17,927 nt of DNA, from positions 1-17,927 of the forward strand of contig NZ_JAUSCC010000142.1 of NCBI RefSeq assembly GCF_030651745.1, read 5' to 3'. Below the pieces are notes generated by a model. The model saw only the letters and a list, made by a program, of their open reading frames with translations. It was not told the origin of the DNA and ran no database searches. Shown here piece after piece: positions 1 through 8,817 of the stretch. Source of the DNA: Methylophaga sp. GTDB lineage: Bacteria > Pseudomonadota > Gammaproteobacteria > Nitrosococcales > Methylophagaceae. A program made the translations under genes and the position numbers. Within the stretch, counting starts at the first letter, position 1, and each line of letters starts with the position of its first letter.

Positions 1-64
1 CACCGCTGTGTAATCCCACACCTGTGGCACGAATCACATTTTTCAATGTTCGCTGCTTAATCAA
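1..64 (-). CDS. lpxC: UDP-3-O-acyl-N-acetylglucosamine deacetylase LpxC (5' end only)
   Basis: Only the first 21 codons are in the window; the rest lies beyond the left edge. They translate as [20 protein letters not shown] followed by G, closely matching the N-terminus of E. coli LpxC as I remember it ([20 protein letters not shown]). LpxC is the cytoplasmic zinc deacetylase that makes the committed step of lipid A synthesis; its zinc-binding residues are not visible here. The start codon is TTG at 62-64. It is forced, because an in-frame TAG lies three codons upstream (71-73) and there is no ATG among the visible codons. A purine-rich Shine-Dalgarno (AAGGGGG) sits about 9 nt upstream. The gene follows ftsZ by 71 nt in the same direction, the usual gammaproteobacterial order. 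Confidence 0.93.
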   Translation of the reverse strand, partial: [21 protein letters not shown]

Positions 65-100
65 GGTGCTCTACCCCCTTCTAGTTTAATCATCCGACAA

Positions 101-121
101 TAATATCATAGGCTTATATTA
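101..121. repeat. A/T-only inverted repeat in the ftsZ-lpxC spacer
   Basis: The 71-nt spacer between the ftsZ stop and the lpxC start holds a perfect 6-bp inverted repeat, TAATAT at 101-106 and ATATTA at 116-121, around a 9-nt centre. With no G or C in the arms and no U-tract it is not a convincing terminator. It could be an operator-like site or chance in AT-rich DNA. I see no good sigma70 promoter for lpxC in this spacer: the TATGAT-like and TAATAT-like hexamers lack a matching -35 element. Confidence 0.3.
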
Positions 122-135
122 CATAACCATCTTCG

Positions 136-1293
136 TTAGTCGGCTTGTCTGCGTAAAAAGGCTGGAATGTCTAAATAATCCATGTTGACATCACCATTTG
201 CCACTTGTTTATGTTCACTATTCCGACCATTACGTAAAACAGTTGGTTCGTCATAGTCGATATCAATTGGCTTTTTGACAATTTCAATTTGCGGAGCAAC
301 AGAAGTTTCTACTGGTTTTACTACCGCAGATCTTGCTGCGCCCAAGCCAGTTGCAACAACAGTTACACGTAATTCGTCCGTCATATCTGGATCAATTACA
401 GTACCCACCACCACTGTGGCGTCTTCTGAAGCAAATTCTTTAATGGTATTACCCACTTCTTCAAATTCACCTATGCTCATATCCAGGCCTGCTGTGATAT
501 TAACCAACACACCACGAGCGCCTGCCAAATCGACATCTTCCAATAATGGGCTTGATACTGCCAATCTAGCGGCTTCAGCGGCACGATTTTCACCAGAAGC
601 ACGGCCTGTTCCCATCATCGCCATACCCATTTCTGACATAACAGTTCTGACGTCAGCAAAGTCGACATTGATCATACCTTCACGTGTAATCAGTTCTGCA
701 ATACCCTGAACAGCACCCAGCAATACATCATTAGCTGATTTAAAGGCATTAAGCAGGCTCATTTCCTTGCCTAACACTTTCAGTAATTTTTCATTTGGAA
801 TGGTAATTAATGAATCGACATGTTGACCCAGCTCTTCGATCCCAGCCGCTGCCACTTTCAGTCTTTTAGCACCTTCAAACGGGAAAGGCTTTGTCACCAC
901 TGCAACTGTCAAAATGCCCATTTCTTTGGCAACTTGAGCAACGACAGGTGCTGCACCAGTACCAGTACCACCACCCATGCCAGCTGTGATGAAGACCATA
1001 TCCGCACCACGGATTACATCCATAATACGTTCACGATCTTCTAATGCTGCCTGACGGCCAACATCCGGGTTAGCTCCGGCGCCAAGACCTTTAGTAATGT
1101 CGGTACCTAATTGAAGATGCGTTGTCGCATTACTTTTACGTAAGGCCTGGGCATCAGTATTGGCACAGATAAAATCAACGCCTTCGATTTTACTGGCCAC
1201 CATGTGTTCCAAAGCGTTACCGCCACCACCGCCAACGCCGATGACTTTAATAACCGCATTTGCCGTATATGTATCAATCAATTCAAATGTCAT
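136..1293 (-). CDS. ftsZ: Cell division GTPase FtsZ
   Basis: FtsZ is the tubulin-like GTPase that polymerises into the cytoplasmic Z-ring and recruits the divisome. The 385-residue product has the whole family layout: the N-terminal nucleotide loop [12 protein letters not shown] (residues 17-28), the tubulin signature GGGTGTG (107-113), and the T7 synergy loop NVDFADV (209-215), whose acidic residues complete the GTPase site of the neighbouring subunit. A short variable linker (about 320-370) leads to the conserved C-terminal peptide [14 protein letters not shown] (372-385), which binds FtsA and ZipA. The ATG start has a strong Shine-Dalgarno (GAGGGGAG) about 7 nt upstream. It lies 37 nt after ftsA, the first true gap after a long run of overlapping genes, so it can load ribosomes independently. 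Length is typical (E. coli 383). Confidence 0.98.
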   Translation of the reverse strand: MTFELIDTYTANAVIKVIGVGGGGGNALEHMVASKIEGVDFICANTDAQALRKSNATTHLQLGTDITKGLGAGANPDVGRQAALEDRERIMDVIRGADMVFITAGMGGGTGTGAAPVVAQVAKEMGILTVAVVTKPFPFEGAKRLKVAAAGIEELGQHVDSLITIPNEKLLKVLGKEMSLLNAFKSANDVLLGAVQGIAELITREGMINVDFADVRTVMSEMGMAMMGTGRASGENRAAEAARLAVSSPLLEDVDLAGARGVLVNITAGLDMSIGEFEEVGNTIKEFASEDATVVVGTVIDPDMTDELRVTVVATGLGAARSAVVKPVETSVAPQIEIVKKPIDIDYDEPTVLRNGRNSEHKQVANGDVNMDYLDIPAFLRRQAD

Positions 1294-1330
1294 GATTTTC
1301 TCCCCTCTTTCATTAACAAACTTAACTTGC

Positions 1331-2581
1331 TCAGAAATTGCCCTGAAACCAACTTTTCATTCTGGCAAGCATTCCTTTAAAACCATCCGAAATCACAGAT
1401 TCACTGTGTCCGGTACTCACTTGTTCATTTCCAAACAGTAATAAACCCACACCTGTGGCATGGATTGGATTACGCACTACATCAACTAAACCACCAACAT
1501 GCTGAGGCACACCTAAACGTACCGGCAGATGAAAGACTTCTTCTGCCAGTTCGATAGCGCCTTCCATTTTCGAGCTACCGCCAGTCAATACCACACCAGC
1601 AGCTAACATTTCTTCAAAACCACTACGGCGTAATTCAGCCTGTACCAGCATCAATAATTCTTCATATCTTGGTTCCACCACTTCTGCCAGAGTCTGTCTG
1701 GCAAGCTGCCGTGGCGGTCTGTCGCCCACGCTTGGCACTTCAATGGTTTCATCTTCACGGGCCAATTGTGTTAAGGCACAGGCATATTTGATTTTGATTT
1801 CTTCGGCATATTGGGTTGGTGTTCTTAATGCCACTGCAATATCGTTGGTGACTTGATCACCAGCGATTGGAATCACCGCGGTATGACGAATTGCACCATC
1901 AATAAACACCGCAATATCTGTAGTACCGCCACCGATATCTACTAAACAGACGCCTAATTCTTTTTCATCCTGCTCTAGTACTGCATAGCTTGATGCCATC
2001 TGTTCCAGAATGATGCCATCTACTACCAGTCCACAACGTTCAATACATTTAGTGATGTTTTGAGCGGCACTGACAGCGCCAGTAATCAGATGCACTTTGG
2101 CTTCCAAACGAACGCCAGACATACCGATTGGCTCACGAATACCTTCCTGATTATCGATAATGTATTCTTGAGGCAGCACATGCAGTAATTGCTGATCGCC
2201 AGGGAAATGAACGGCACGGGCCGCATCCAACACCCGATCCAAATCACCTTGGGTTACTTCTTTATCGCGAATCGCTACCGTGCCATGAGAGTTCAGGCTG
2301 CGAATATGACTGCCTGCAATACCAGCAAATACTGAGTGAATTTGGCAGCCTGCCATTAATTCAGCTTCTTCGATTGCCCGTTGAATCGATTGAACAGTAG
2401 ATTCAATATTAACAACGACGCCTTTTTTCATGCCTCGAGCAGGATGTGATCCGATACCGATGATTTCCAGCTTATTGTCGTTGGGACCGGCATCCAGAAT
2501 CGGAGCCGCCACAATCGCCACCACTTTGGAGGTCCCGATATCCAATCCGACAATCAGTTCTCTTTCAATTCGTTTCGACAT
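1331..2581 (-). CDS. ftsA: Cell division protein FtsA, actin-like Z-ring membrane anchor
   Basis: FtsA is an actin-fold ATPase that tethers FtsZ filaments to the inner membrane and passes the activation signal to FtsQLB and FtsWI. The 416-residue protein (E. coli 420) shows the phosphate-1 loop [15 protein letters not shown] (11-25), the inserted 1C subdomain specific to FtsA (about 85-165), the phosphate-2 loop [13 protein letters not shown] (214-226) and the adenosine motif [13 protein letters not shown] (330-342). The tail [16 protein letters not shown] (401-416) is amphipathic and should be the membrane-targeting helix. Its ATG shares one base with the ftsQ stop (TAATG), so translation is probably coupled to ftsQ. 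The product partners directly with the C-terminal peptide of FtsZ, encoded next. Confidence 0.97.
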   Translation of the reverse strand: MSKRIERELIVGLDIGTSKVVAIVAAPILDAGPNDNKLEIIGIGSHPARGMKKGVVVNIESTVQSIQRAIEEAELMAGCQIHSVFAGIAGSHIRSLNSHGTVAIRDKEVTQGDLDRVLDAARAVHFPGDQQLLHVLPQEYIIDNQEGIREPIGMSGVRLEAKVHLITGAVSAAQNITKCIERCGLVVDGIILEQMASSYAVLEQDEKELGVCLVDIGGGTTDIAVFIDGAIRHTAVIPIAGDQVTNDIAVALRTPTQYAEEIKIKYACALTQLAREDETIEVPSVGDRPPRQLARQTLAEVVEPRYEELLMLVQAELRRSGFEEMLAAGVVLTGGSSKMEGAIELAEEVFHLPVRLGVPQHVGGLVDVVRNPIHATGVGLLLFGNEQVSTGHSESVISDGFKGMLARMKSWFQGNF

Positions 2582-3366
2582 TACACAATTCCATTAAAAA
2601 CAGGTTGCTTACCATCTTTCCAGACCACTGCGAGTCCATTGGTATAGCGCATATCTACGGTTTCGATTTGTTCTCGATAGATCGCGAGCGGGCCTTGGAA
2701 AACCCGAATAAATCTTGCTAAGCGTTGTTCACTGGCTGCCCGACCAAGTAGCAGCTGCATATCGTCTGTAAACTTAACCTGCCATGAACGACGCTCATCC
2801 ATGGTCAGGCTTTTCACTCTTAACCCTAATGTTTCAACTGTCTGCTGGATCGCTACCATCTGTCTTGCCATCAGTTCACTGTTACCATCTGGTCCGAATA
2901 ACTGAATAAGTCCTTCAGGCATTTTTCCGCCATCTGGATAAAACACTTGTCCACGCGTATTAACCAAACCGTTTTCATTCCAGCGAGCGATTGCCTGATG
3001 TTCGCTGACCATCAAATGCAAGGTATCCGGCCAGACACGTCTGACTTGAATCTGCGCCACCCATGGCAATGCTTCACCTGCCTGTCGAATTCCCACCACA
3101 TTTACATCAAGGAAACTACCGGTGACATAAGGTGTTACCGCCTCGATCAATGCCTGTTTTTCGGTGTTAATCAATTCACCCTCAACGGTTACATGCTTAA
3201 TCGGTAAGGTGTCGTTATTGTTCAAATACACTGCGCCAATAATTAATGTCAGCAGCACCAGCACAGTACTGATATTTCGCAGTCTTACATGCCAGTTAAT
3301 CGGCTCACGTGGTTTTACCGCACGGGTGCGGGTTGCGCCAACAGTTGGGCGTTGTCTGATAGCCAT
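2581..3366 (-). CDS. ftsQ: Cell division protein FtsQ
   Basis: FtsQ is a bitopic inner-membrane protein that joins FtsL and FtsB in the divisome and helps control septal peptidoglycan synthesis. The 261-residue sequence has a basic cytoplasmic tail (1-28), one hydrophobic segment (about 31-48, NISTVLVLLTLIIGAVYL), and then a periplasmic POTRA domain beginning IKHVTVEGELINTEKQAL (56-73) and running to about residue 125. The beta domain follows and ends in YTNGLAVVWK (241-250), matching the C-terminal strand region that pairs with FtsB in E. coli. The ATG overlaps the ddlB stop by one base (TGATG). The long charged tail of E. coli FtsQ is absent: the protein ends only 11 residues after this strand. 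Confidence 0.95.
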   Translation of the reverse strand: MAIRQRPTVGATRTRAVKPREPINWHVRLRNISTVLVLLTLIIGAVYLNNNDTLPIKHVTVEGELINTEKQALIEAVTPYVTGSFLDVNVVGIRQAGEALPWVAQIQVRRVWPDTLHLMVSEHQAIARWNENGLVNTRGQVFYPDGGKMPEGLIQLFGPDGNSELMARQMVAIQQTVETLGLRVKSLTMDERRSWQVKFTDDMQLLLGRAASEQRLARFIRVFQGPLAIYREQIETVDMRYTNGLAVVWKDGKQPVFNGIV

Positions 3367-4304
3367 CAGCGTTTGTGCTCCAGACTGCCTTGTAAAATTT
3401 GTCCGACTAGGTTTTCAAAACTGATTCCAGCCTGACGTGCAGCCATCGGCACCAGACTGTGATCGGTCATGCCTGGCACACTGTTGGCTTCCAGCAGATA
3501 AAACTGACCTTGCTGATCAGCCATAACATCGATACGTCCCCAGCCCTGCATATTGAGCGTATTAAATGCAGTGACCGCCAATTCCTGGCAACGCTTTTCA
3601 TCTGCTTCTGCCAGGCCACAAGGGCAATGATATTCTGTTGAATTCGCCAGATATTTGGCTTCAAAATCGTAAAACTCTCTTGGCGTTTTTAAACGGATTA
3701 CCGGCAAAGCCTCACCATTTAGAATGCTAATTGTGTATTCAGCACCGTTTACCCATTGTTCAGCAATAACTTCAGCGTCGTAATCAAAGGCCAGATCAAT
3801 CGCCTGTTGCAGAGCTTCTGCAGTATTTACTTTGCTCATGCCAATACTTGAACCTTCGTTGACCGGCTTGATAACGATAGGCAAACCCAACTCATCCACT
3901 ATCTGCTGGGTATTTGATTGACGTGTTAAACGAACATATTTGGGCGTTGGTAGTCCCTGGCTTTGCCAAATCTGTTTACTAAGGCGTTTATTCATTGATA
4001 ACACTGCACCGGTGATACCGCTGCCGGTATAAGGGAGCTGCAGTGATTGCAATACACCCTGGATTTCACCATCTTCACCGCCACGACCATGCAGAATAAT
4101 AAAGGCGCGATCAAAACTGCCTTGTGTTAAACGCTCACTGACTGATTTATCAACATCAATTTCTACGGCATCAATTCCAAGTGACTGCATTGCAGCCAGT
4201 ACTGCACGACCACTTTTCAACGAAATCTCACGTTCTGCAGAGCGACCGCCCATTAACACTGCAACCCGACCAAAGTTTTGCGTATTAAAAGTTAAGTTAC
4301 TCAT
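3366..4304 (-). CDS. ddlB: D-alanine--D-alanine ligase
   Basis: Ddl is a cytoplasmic ATP-grasp ligase that makes the D-Ala-D-Ala dipeptide that MurF adds to the stem peptide. The 312-residue protein (E. coli DdlB 306) has the N-terminal motif GGRSAEREISLKSG (19-32, Glu24 for the first D-Ala), HGRGGEDGEIQG (72-83), the ATP-grasp loop KPVNEGSSIGMSKV (146-159), the lid segment FYDFEAKY (211-218, with the Tyr that marks D-Ala over D-lactate use) and the metal ligands in GRIDVM (Asp259) and LLEANSVPGMT (Glu272, Asn274). All key residues are present. The ATG overlaps the murB stop in an ATGA, with a GGAGAA ribosome site 6 nt upstream inside murB. I use ddlB because of its place in the cluster; no paralogue can be seen. 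Confidence 0.96.
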   Translation of the reverse strand: MSNLTFNTQNFGRVAVLMGGRSAEREISLKSGRAVLAAMQSLGIDAVEIDVDKSVSERLTQGSFDRAFIILHGRGGEDGEIQGVLQSLQLPYTGSGITGAVLSMNKRLSKQIWQSQGLPTPKYVRLTRQSNTQQIVDELGLPIVIKPVNEGSSIGMSKVNTAEALQQAIDLAFDYDAEVIAEQWVNGAEYTISILNGEALPVIRLKTPREFYDFEAKYLANSTEYHCPCGLAEADEKRCQELAVTAFNTLNMQGWGRIDVMADQQGQFYLLEANSVPGMTDHSLVPMAARQAGISFENLVGQILQGSLEHKR

Positions 4305-5191
4305 GCATGTTCTCCGATAATATGAACTTCGGGCATCAGTCTCACCTGTGTTTCTGCTTCTACACGTTGTCTGACCAGATCGATAAGTGCCTCAATATCG
4401 GCCGCGCTGGCTGAACCATCATTGACGATAAAATTGGCATGTTTGTGTGACACGCTGGCCCCCCCGACTCGCAAGCCTTTCAGGCCACATTGTTCAATTA
4501 ATCTTCCGGCAAAATCACCTTCTGGATTACGAAATACCGAACCGGCGCATGGCTGATTGGTTGGCTGGCTGTCATTACGTTTTTTCAGTAACTGTTTGAT
4601 TAATGCTGTTTCAGCTTCAGCATCACCAACTGGTAATTCCAATGTGGCGGATACAAACCACTCAGTTTCAGGTAGCTCAACGTGTCGATAGCTGACTTTA
4701 AAATCACTGGCCGGACGTTTTTTCAATTCTCCGTGCCGAGTGACTGTGGTCGCTTCTTTAACCAGCTGCCAGGTTTCTGATCCATGGGCACCAGCGTTCA
4801 TTGCCAAAGCACCACCTAATGTGCCTGGAATACCAGCCAGAAACGCCGCTCCACTCAAACCGTGTTTGGCTGATTGCTTAGCCACTTTGCTGCAGTAAAC
4901 ACCTACTTCGGCGGTAACTGTTTGACCATCTATATCTAAGGCCTGCATCGTGCCAGCCATACTGATGACTGTACCGGCAAAACCACCATCGCGAATTAAC
5001 AAATTACTACCTAAACCCAGCCACAATAAAGGCTCATTTGCAGGTAACTGACGTAAAAAACTGGCCAGATCGTTTTTATCTTTTGGTTGATAAAAACGCT
5101 GGGCAATGCCACCAACACGCCATGATGTATGCTGTGAAAGAGGTTCATTGAGTTTCAATTCACCTTGTAATTCAGTAAACATCGCCACCAT
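4301..5191 (-). CDS. murB: UDP-N-acetylenolpyruvoylglucosamine reductase MurB (short form)
   Basis: MurB is the FAD flavoenzyme that uses NADPH to reduce UDP-GlcNAc-enolpyruvate to UDP-MurNAc, the second committed step of precursor synthesis. The 296-residue protein has the FAD-binding stretch LGLGSNLLIRDGGFAG (58-73), AFLAGIPGTLGGALAMNAGA (116-135), the YR pair (168-169), the catalytic serine in AGSVFRNP (Ser218) and the late acid in PEVHIIG (Glu288). It is clearly shorter than the 342-residue E. coli enzyme and resembles the type II forms. The ATG start at 5191 has GGAGG about 8 nt upstream and shares a base with the murC stop (TGATG). A second ATG three codons later (5182) cannot be excluded. 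In E. coli murB lies outside this cluster; here it sits between murC and ddlB. Confidence 0.95.
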   Translation of the reverse strand: MVAMFTELQGELKLNEPLSQHTSWRVGGIAQRFYQPKDKNDLASFLRQLPANEPLLWLGLGSNLLIRDGGFAGTVISMAGTMQALDIDGQTVTAEVGVYCSKVAKQSAKHGLSGAAFLAGIPGTLGGALAMNAGAHGSETWQLVKEATTVTRHGELKKRPASDFKVSYRHVELPETEWFVSATLELPVGDAEAETALIKQLLKKRNDSQPTNQPCAGSVFRNPEGDFAGRLIEQCGLKGLRVGGASVSHKHANFIVNDGSASAADIEALIDLVRQRVEAETQVRLMPEVHIIGEHA

Positions 5192-6609
5192 CAGCTCAGC
5201 CCTCCAAGTTGTTGATCCAACTCTTTGGCAATGGCACCAATATCACCGGCACCGAGCGTCAGCAGTAAATCCTGGTCTTGCAGTAAGCCAGGCAGTACTG
5301 AAAACAATGCTTGTTTATCTTCAGCAAACACCGGCTCAACCTGACCACGCAAGCGAATAGCGCGACATAGACTGCGGGCATCCGCTCCAGCAATTTTGTT
5401 TTCACCTGCCGGGTAGACTTCCAACACAATCAACACATCAACGGTTGACAGTACGCGGGCAAAATCTTCAAATAAATCCCGGGTCCGGGTATAGCGATGT
5501 GGCTGGAAGATAACGACTAAACGTCTATCCGGCCAACCTCCACGACTGGCAGCAATCGTGGCGGCAATTTCTGTGGGGTGATGTCCGTAATCATCAACCA
5601 ACAACACTTGCCCGTTTGACGTTTGCTTTTCACCAAGCAGGTTAAAGCGTCGTCCAACACCATCAAATTTCAATAAAGCGCGTTGGCAGGCTGCAATATC
5701 AACCCCCAGGTTACGAGCGACAGCTAATCCCGCTGTAGCATTCAGTGCATTATGTAAACCCGGCATATTCAATCGGATCTGATACTGCACACCTGTTTGG
5801 GCTTCACTGACTGTAAATTCGCTTTGTCCTTGGTACTGCTTAAGATTACTGATTCGAAAATCAGCACGTTCAGCTTGACCATAAGTCGTAATTGGACGAG
5901 TCACTTCAGGCAGTATGCTTTCAACAACTTCATCATCAATACATAAGACGGCCAGACCGTAAAAGGGCAAGTGATGTAAAAATTCAATAAAAGTGGCTTT
6001 GAGCTTTTCAAAATCCCCTTCATAGGTCGCCATATGATCATCATCAATATTGGTGACGATAGCGATCATCGGTTGCAGATATAAAAACGACGCATCACTT
6101 TCATCCGCTTCGGCAACCAGATAACGGCCGGTACCTAATCGCGCATTGGAACCCGCACTGTTTAATCGGCCACCGATAACAAAAGTTGGATCCAACTCGC
6201 CTTCACTTAACAAGGCCGCCGTTAAGCTGGTAGTGGTGGTTTTACCATGAGTTCCAGCGACAGCAATTCCATAACTGAAACGCATTAATTCCGCTAACAT
6301 TTCAGCACGAGGAACCACTGGAATACGCTGCTCACGGGCAGCAACCACTTCGACATTGTCAGCGCTTACTGCGGTGGTAACGACCACTACATCAGCACCT
6401 TTTAAATATTCGGCATCATGACCAATCATGATGTTGGCACCCAGTTGACGCAGATGCTGAATCAAACTGTTTTCATGAATATCCGATCCACTGACTTGAT
6501 ATCCCAGATTCAGTAATACTTCGGCAATGCCGCCCATTCCCACCCCACCAATACCGATGAAATGGATATGTTTGACGCGACTTTGCATTGCTGAGGTTAA
6601 TTTAGCCAT
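5191..6609 (-). CDS. murC: UDP-N-acetylmuramate--L-alanine ligase MurC
   Basis: MurC is the first Mur ligase: it joins L-Ala to UDP-MurNAc using ATP in the cytoplasm. Taking the ATG at 6609 the protein has 472 residues (E. coli 491). It shows the N-terminal Rossmann motif [17 protein letters not shown] (16-32), the P-loop [12 protein letters not shown] (116-127), EADESDASF (167-175), NIDDDHM (187-193), GRRFNLLG (319-326) and [10 protein letters not shown] (339-348), the MurC hallmark order. The start is chosen over a TTG at 6615 because GGAG lies 7 nt before the ATG but only about 1 nt before the TTG. The ATG gives an 8-nt overlap with murG, the largest in the cluster. The stop overlaps the murB ATG by one base. 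Confidence 0.96.
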   Translation of the reverse strand: MAKLTSAMQSRVKHIHFIGIGGVGMGGIAEVLLNLGYQVSGSDIHENSLIQHLRQLGANIMIGHDAEYLKGADVVVVTTAVSADNVEVVAAREQRIPVVPRAEMLAELMRFSYGIAVAGTHGKTTTTSLTAALLSEGELDPTFVIGGRLNSAGSNARLGTGRYLVAEADESDASFLYLQPMIAIVTNIDDDHMATYEGDFEKLKATFIEFLHHLPFYGLAVLCIDDEVVESILPEVTRPITTYGQAERADFRISNLKQYQGQSEFTVSEAQTGVQYQIRLNMPGLHNALNATAGLAVARNLGVDIAACQRALLKFDGVGRRFNLLGEKQTSNGQVLLVDDYGHHPTEIAATIAASRGGWPDRRLVVIFQPHRYTRTRDLFEDFARVLSTVDVLIVLEVYPAGENKIAGADARSLCRAIRLRGQVEPVFAEDKQALFSVLPGLLQDQDLLLTLGAGDIGAIAKELDQQLGGLS

Positions 6610-7681
6610 GTGCAAACTCCAGACAGATATCTGCTATCTGAGCTGCTGTTCCGGGTTTGGCGAGTGCTCTTGCTTGAATTGCCATGTTTTCTAATTGTTT
6701 TCGATTTTCAAATAGTGACTTTAACGTTGCTGCCAGACCTTCTGCATTTAATGATGAATCCTGAATAAGCAGTGCTGCTCCAGCCTCTTTTAATGCCTGG
6801 GCATTGTGCGTTTGATGATCATCAACAGCAAAAGGATAGGGAACGAAAATCGCTGCAACTCCTGCCGCAGTAACTTCAGCAACAGTTAATGCTCCAGCCC
6901 GGCAAATCACTAAATCTGCTTCAGCGTATGCATCTGCCATATCTTCAATAAATTGAGTAACTGTGCCGGTTACTCCGGCTTGTTGATAGGCTTGCTGGCA
7001 ATCCGCCAAATGTTTTTCACCACATTGATGAATAACTTCGAACTGATGTTCTGTTTTGAGTAAAGCCAACGCCTGTGGCACGACCTGATTCAAACTTTTA
7101 GCCCCAAGGCTTCCACCTAAAACCAAAAGTTTGAATGGCAACAAAGTTCTTGCGATGTAACGATCCTGAGGTTCTGGTAAGTTTTCGATTTGTGTTCTTA
7201 CTGGATTACCAACCCATTTGGTTTTTGCTGATTGGCTAAAACTGTTTTCAAAACCTTGTAAAACCTGGCTGGCAATTTTCGCCAGCAATCGATTGGTTAA
7301 ACCGGCAATGGCGTTTTGTTCGTGAATTAATAATGGTTTTCCTGACAACCACGCCGCCAAACCACCTGGGCCTGAAGCAAAACCACCTAATCCAATCACC
7401 ACATCTGGTTGGAATCGTTTAATTACTTTTCTTGACTCGAGTACAGCTCGCAGTATTCTAAATGGCGCGACCAGCCAGCCCAGCAAACCGTTACCACGTA
7501 AGCCTTTAATCGGAATCAAATTTAACTTGAATGCCGCAGCCGGTACCAATCGTGATTCAATGCCACGTTCCGTACCAATCCACTCAATATCTACTGAACG
7601 TGAGCGCAATTCTTCAGCTACCGCCAAAGCGGGAAATACATGTCCACCCGTTCCACCAGCCATAATCAATACGCGAGTCAT
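6602..7681 (-). CDS. murG: Lipid II synthase MurG (GlcNAc transferase)
   Basis: MurG transfers GlcNAc from UDP-GlcNAc to lipid I on the inner face of the cytoplasmic membrane, giving lipid II. The 359-residue GT-B glycosyltransferase (E. coli 355) has the glycine-rich N-terminal loop [19 protein letters not shown] (7-25, with His14), the second loop [11 protein letters not shown] (97-107), [12 protein letters not shown] (120-131), the third glycine loop [13 protein letters not shown] (187-199) and the donor-binding signature [11 protein letters not shown] (260-270, Glu269) followed by [14 protein letters not shown] (281-294). The hydrophobic and basic patch around [13 protein letters not shown] (68-80) fits the membrane-association site of the family. 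The ATG overlaps the ftsW stop by 4 nt. The product takes the output of MraY and feeds FtsW. Confidence 0.96.
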   Translation of the reverse strand: MTRVLIMAGGTGGHVFPALAVAEELRSRSVDIEWIGTERGIESRLVPAAAFKLNLIPIKGLRGNGLLGWLVAPFRILRAVLESRKVIKRFQPDVVIGLGGFASGPGGLAAWLSGKPLLIHEQNAIAGLTNRLLAKIASQVLQGFENSFSQSAKTKWVGNPVRTQIENLPEPQDRYIARTLLPFKLLVLGGSLGAKSLNQVVPQALALLKTEHQFEVIHQCGEKHLADCQQAYQQAGVTGTVTQFIEDMADAYAEADLVICRAGALTVAEVTAAGVAAIFVPYPFAVDDHQTHNAQALKEAGAALLIQDSSLNAEGLAATLKSLFENRKQLENMAIQARALAKPGTAAQIADICLEFAHG

Positions 7682-8817
7682 CGTTTGACCCTCGCTGACG
7701 TTTTTTCAGGCTGGCGCGTTTCCAAATCAACACGCAATAACAAACCAATCGCCACACAGACGATCACCAGACTACTGCCGCCATAACTCATCAAGGGCAG
7801 TGTTAACCCTTTGGTTGGTAATACGCCCATGTTAACGCCGATATTGACGCAGGCCTGCAGACCCAGCCACACCGACACTCCGTAAGCAATCTGGGCACCA
7901 AATAATTGTCCAGCTTCTTCAGCTGCACGTCCGATAGCCAAAGCACGCCATATCATCACCAGAAACAGGGCTATTACCGTCATGGCGCCGATTAAGCCCA
8001 ATTCTTCTGCCAGAATGGAAAACAAAAAGTCAGTGTGCGCTTCAGGTAAATAAAACAGCTTTTGCATACTGCTGCCCAAACCCACGCCAAACCAATCTCC
8101 ACGCCCGAAGGCAATCAGTGCCTGTGTTAACTGAAAACCACTGCCAAACGGATCAGCCCATGGATCCATAAAGCTTTGCAGACGTTGCAAACGATAAGGT
8201 GCGATCCACACCATCATGGCAAACAGTCCTGCAAGAATCCCGATTAAGCCAATGAATACATCCAGTCTGGCGCCACCGAGAAACATCATGACTAACACTG
8301 TCGATAAGATAACTACAATTGAGCCCATATCTGGCTGCATTAATAATAACGCGGCCGCTACGCTAAGCAGTATTAACGGCGAAAGCACTTTTAATAATGA
8401 AGTATTCAGTTGTCCATGATGACGCTGCAGATAATCAGCAACATAAATTATCGCGAATAACTTGATTAATTCAGCCACTTGCAGATTAACTGGTCCTAGC
8501 GGTAACCAACGAGAGCTACCATTCACTTCGCGGCCAACGCCTGGTATCAGTACTAATACCAGTAATCCCACGCCAACCATTAACAACATCGGTGCCATTT
8601 GTTGCCAATGTGATAGTCGTATAGAAATCACACACCACGCAAAAAACAATCCCATCAGAGCAAAAGCTGCCTGACGGATAAAGAAATACAGTGGTTGACC
8701 CGTTTTATTTTCAGCGATGGTGATTGACGCTGAACAAACCATTATTAAGCCAATTAATAACAAGGCTAATGTTGCCATTAATAGCTTGGAGTCAAAGTTG
8801 GCGCTTACACGGCTCAT
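7678..8817 (-). CDS. ftsW: Septal peptidoglycan glycosyltransferase FtsW (SEDS family)
   Basis: FtsW is a polytopic SEDS protein that polymerises lipid II into septal glycan in complex with FtsI. The 379-residue product is strongly hydrophobic, with about ten membrane segments beginning at residue 11. The large periplasmic loop holds FGRGDWFGVGLGSSMQKL (237-254) and the motif LPEAHTDFLFSILAEELG (257-274), whose Asp263 matches the catalytic aspartate of the family. The SEDS signature NMGVLPTKGLTLPLMSYGGS lies at 329-348. These sequences fit FtsW better than RodA, and so does the position between murD and murG. The N-terminal tail is short compared with E. coli FtsW (414 residues). The ATG overlaps the murD stop in ATGA; the stop overlaps the murG ATG in the same way. 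Confidence 0.96.
   Translation of the reverse strand: MSRVSANFDSKLLMATLALLLIGLIMVCSASITIAENKTGQPLYFFIRQAAFALMGLFFAWCVISIRLSHWQQMAPMLLMVGVGLLVLVLIPGVGREVNGSSRWLPLGPVNLQVAELIKLFAIIYVADYLQRHHGQLNTSLLKVLSPLILLSVAAALLLMQPDMGSIVVILSTVLVMMFLGGARLDVFIGLIGILAGLFAMMVWIAPYRLQRLQSFMDPWADPFGSGFQLTQALIAFGRGDWFGVGLGSSMQKLFYLPEAHTDFLFSILAEELGLIGAMTVIALFLVMIWRALAIGRAAEEAGQLFGAQIAYGVSVWLGLQACVNIGVNMGVLPTKGLTLPLMSYGGSSLVIVCVAIGLLLRVDLETRQPEKTSARVKR

Noticed and set aside
275..709. Plus-strand open frames inside ftsZ and many other genes
   Set aside because: They are antisense shadows of well-conserved genes, give no recognisable protein motifs and have low-complexity Ser, Thr and Ala-rich composition.
1294..1330. 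A dedicated ftsZ promoter in the ftsA-ftsZ gap
   Set aside because: The 37-nt gap contains a strong ribosome site but no matching pair of -35 and -10 hexamers. Promoters inside upstream coding sequence remain possible but I could not support one.
3467..3664. A second minus-strand reading frame inside ddlB
   Set aside because: It is an alternate frame of the intact ATP-grasp domain, with no family features.
6610..6615. A TTG start for murC two codons before the ATG
   Set aside because: The GGAG ribosome site is about 1 nt from this TTG but 7 nt from the ATG at 6609.
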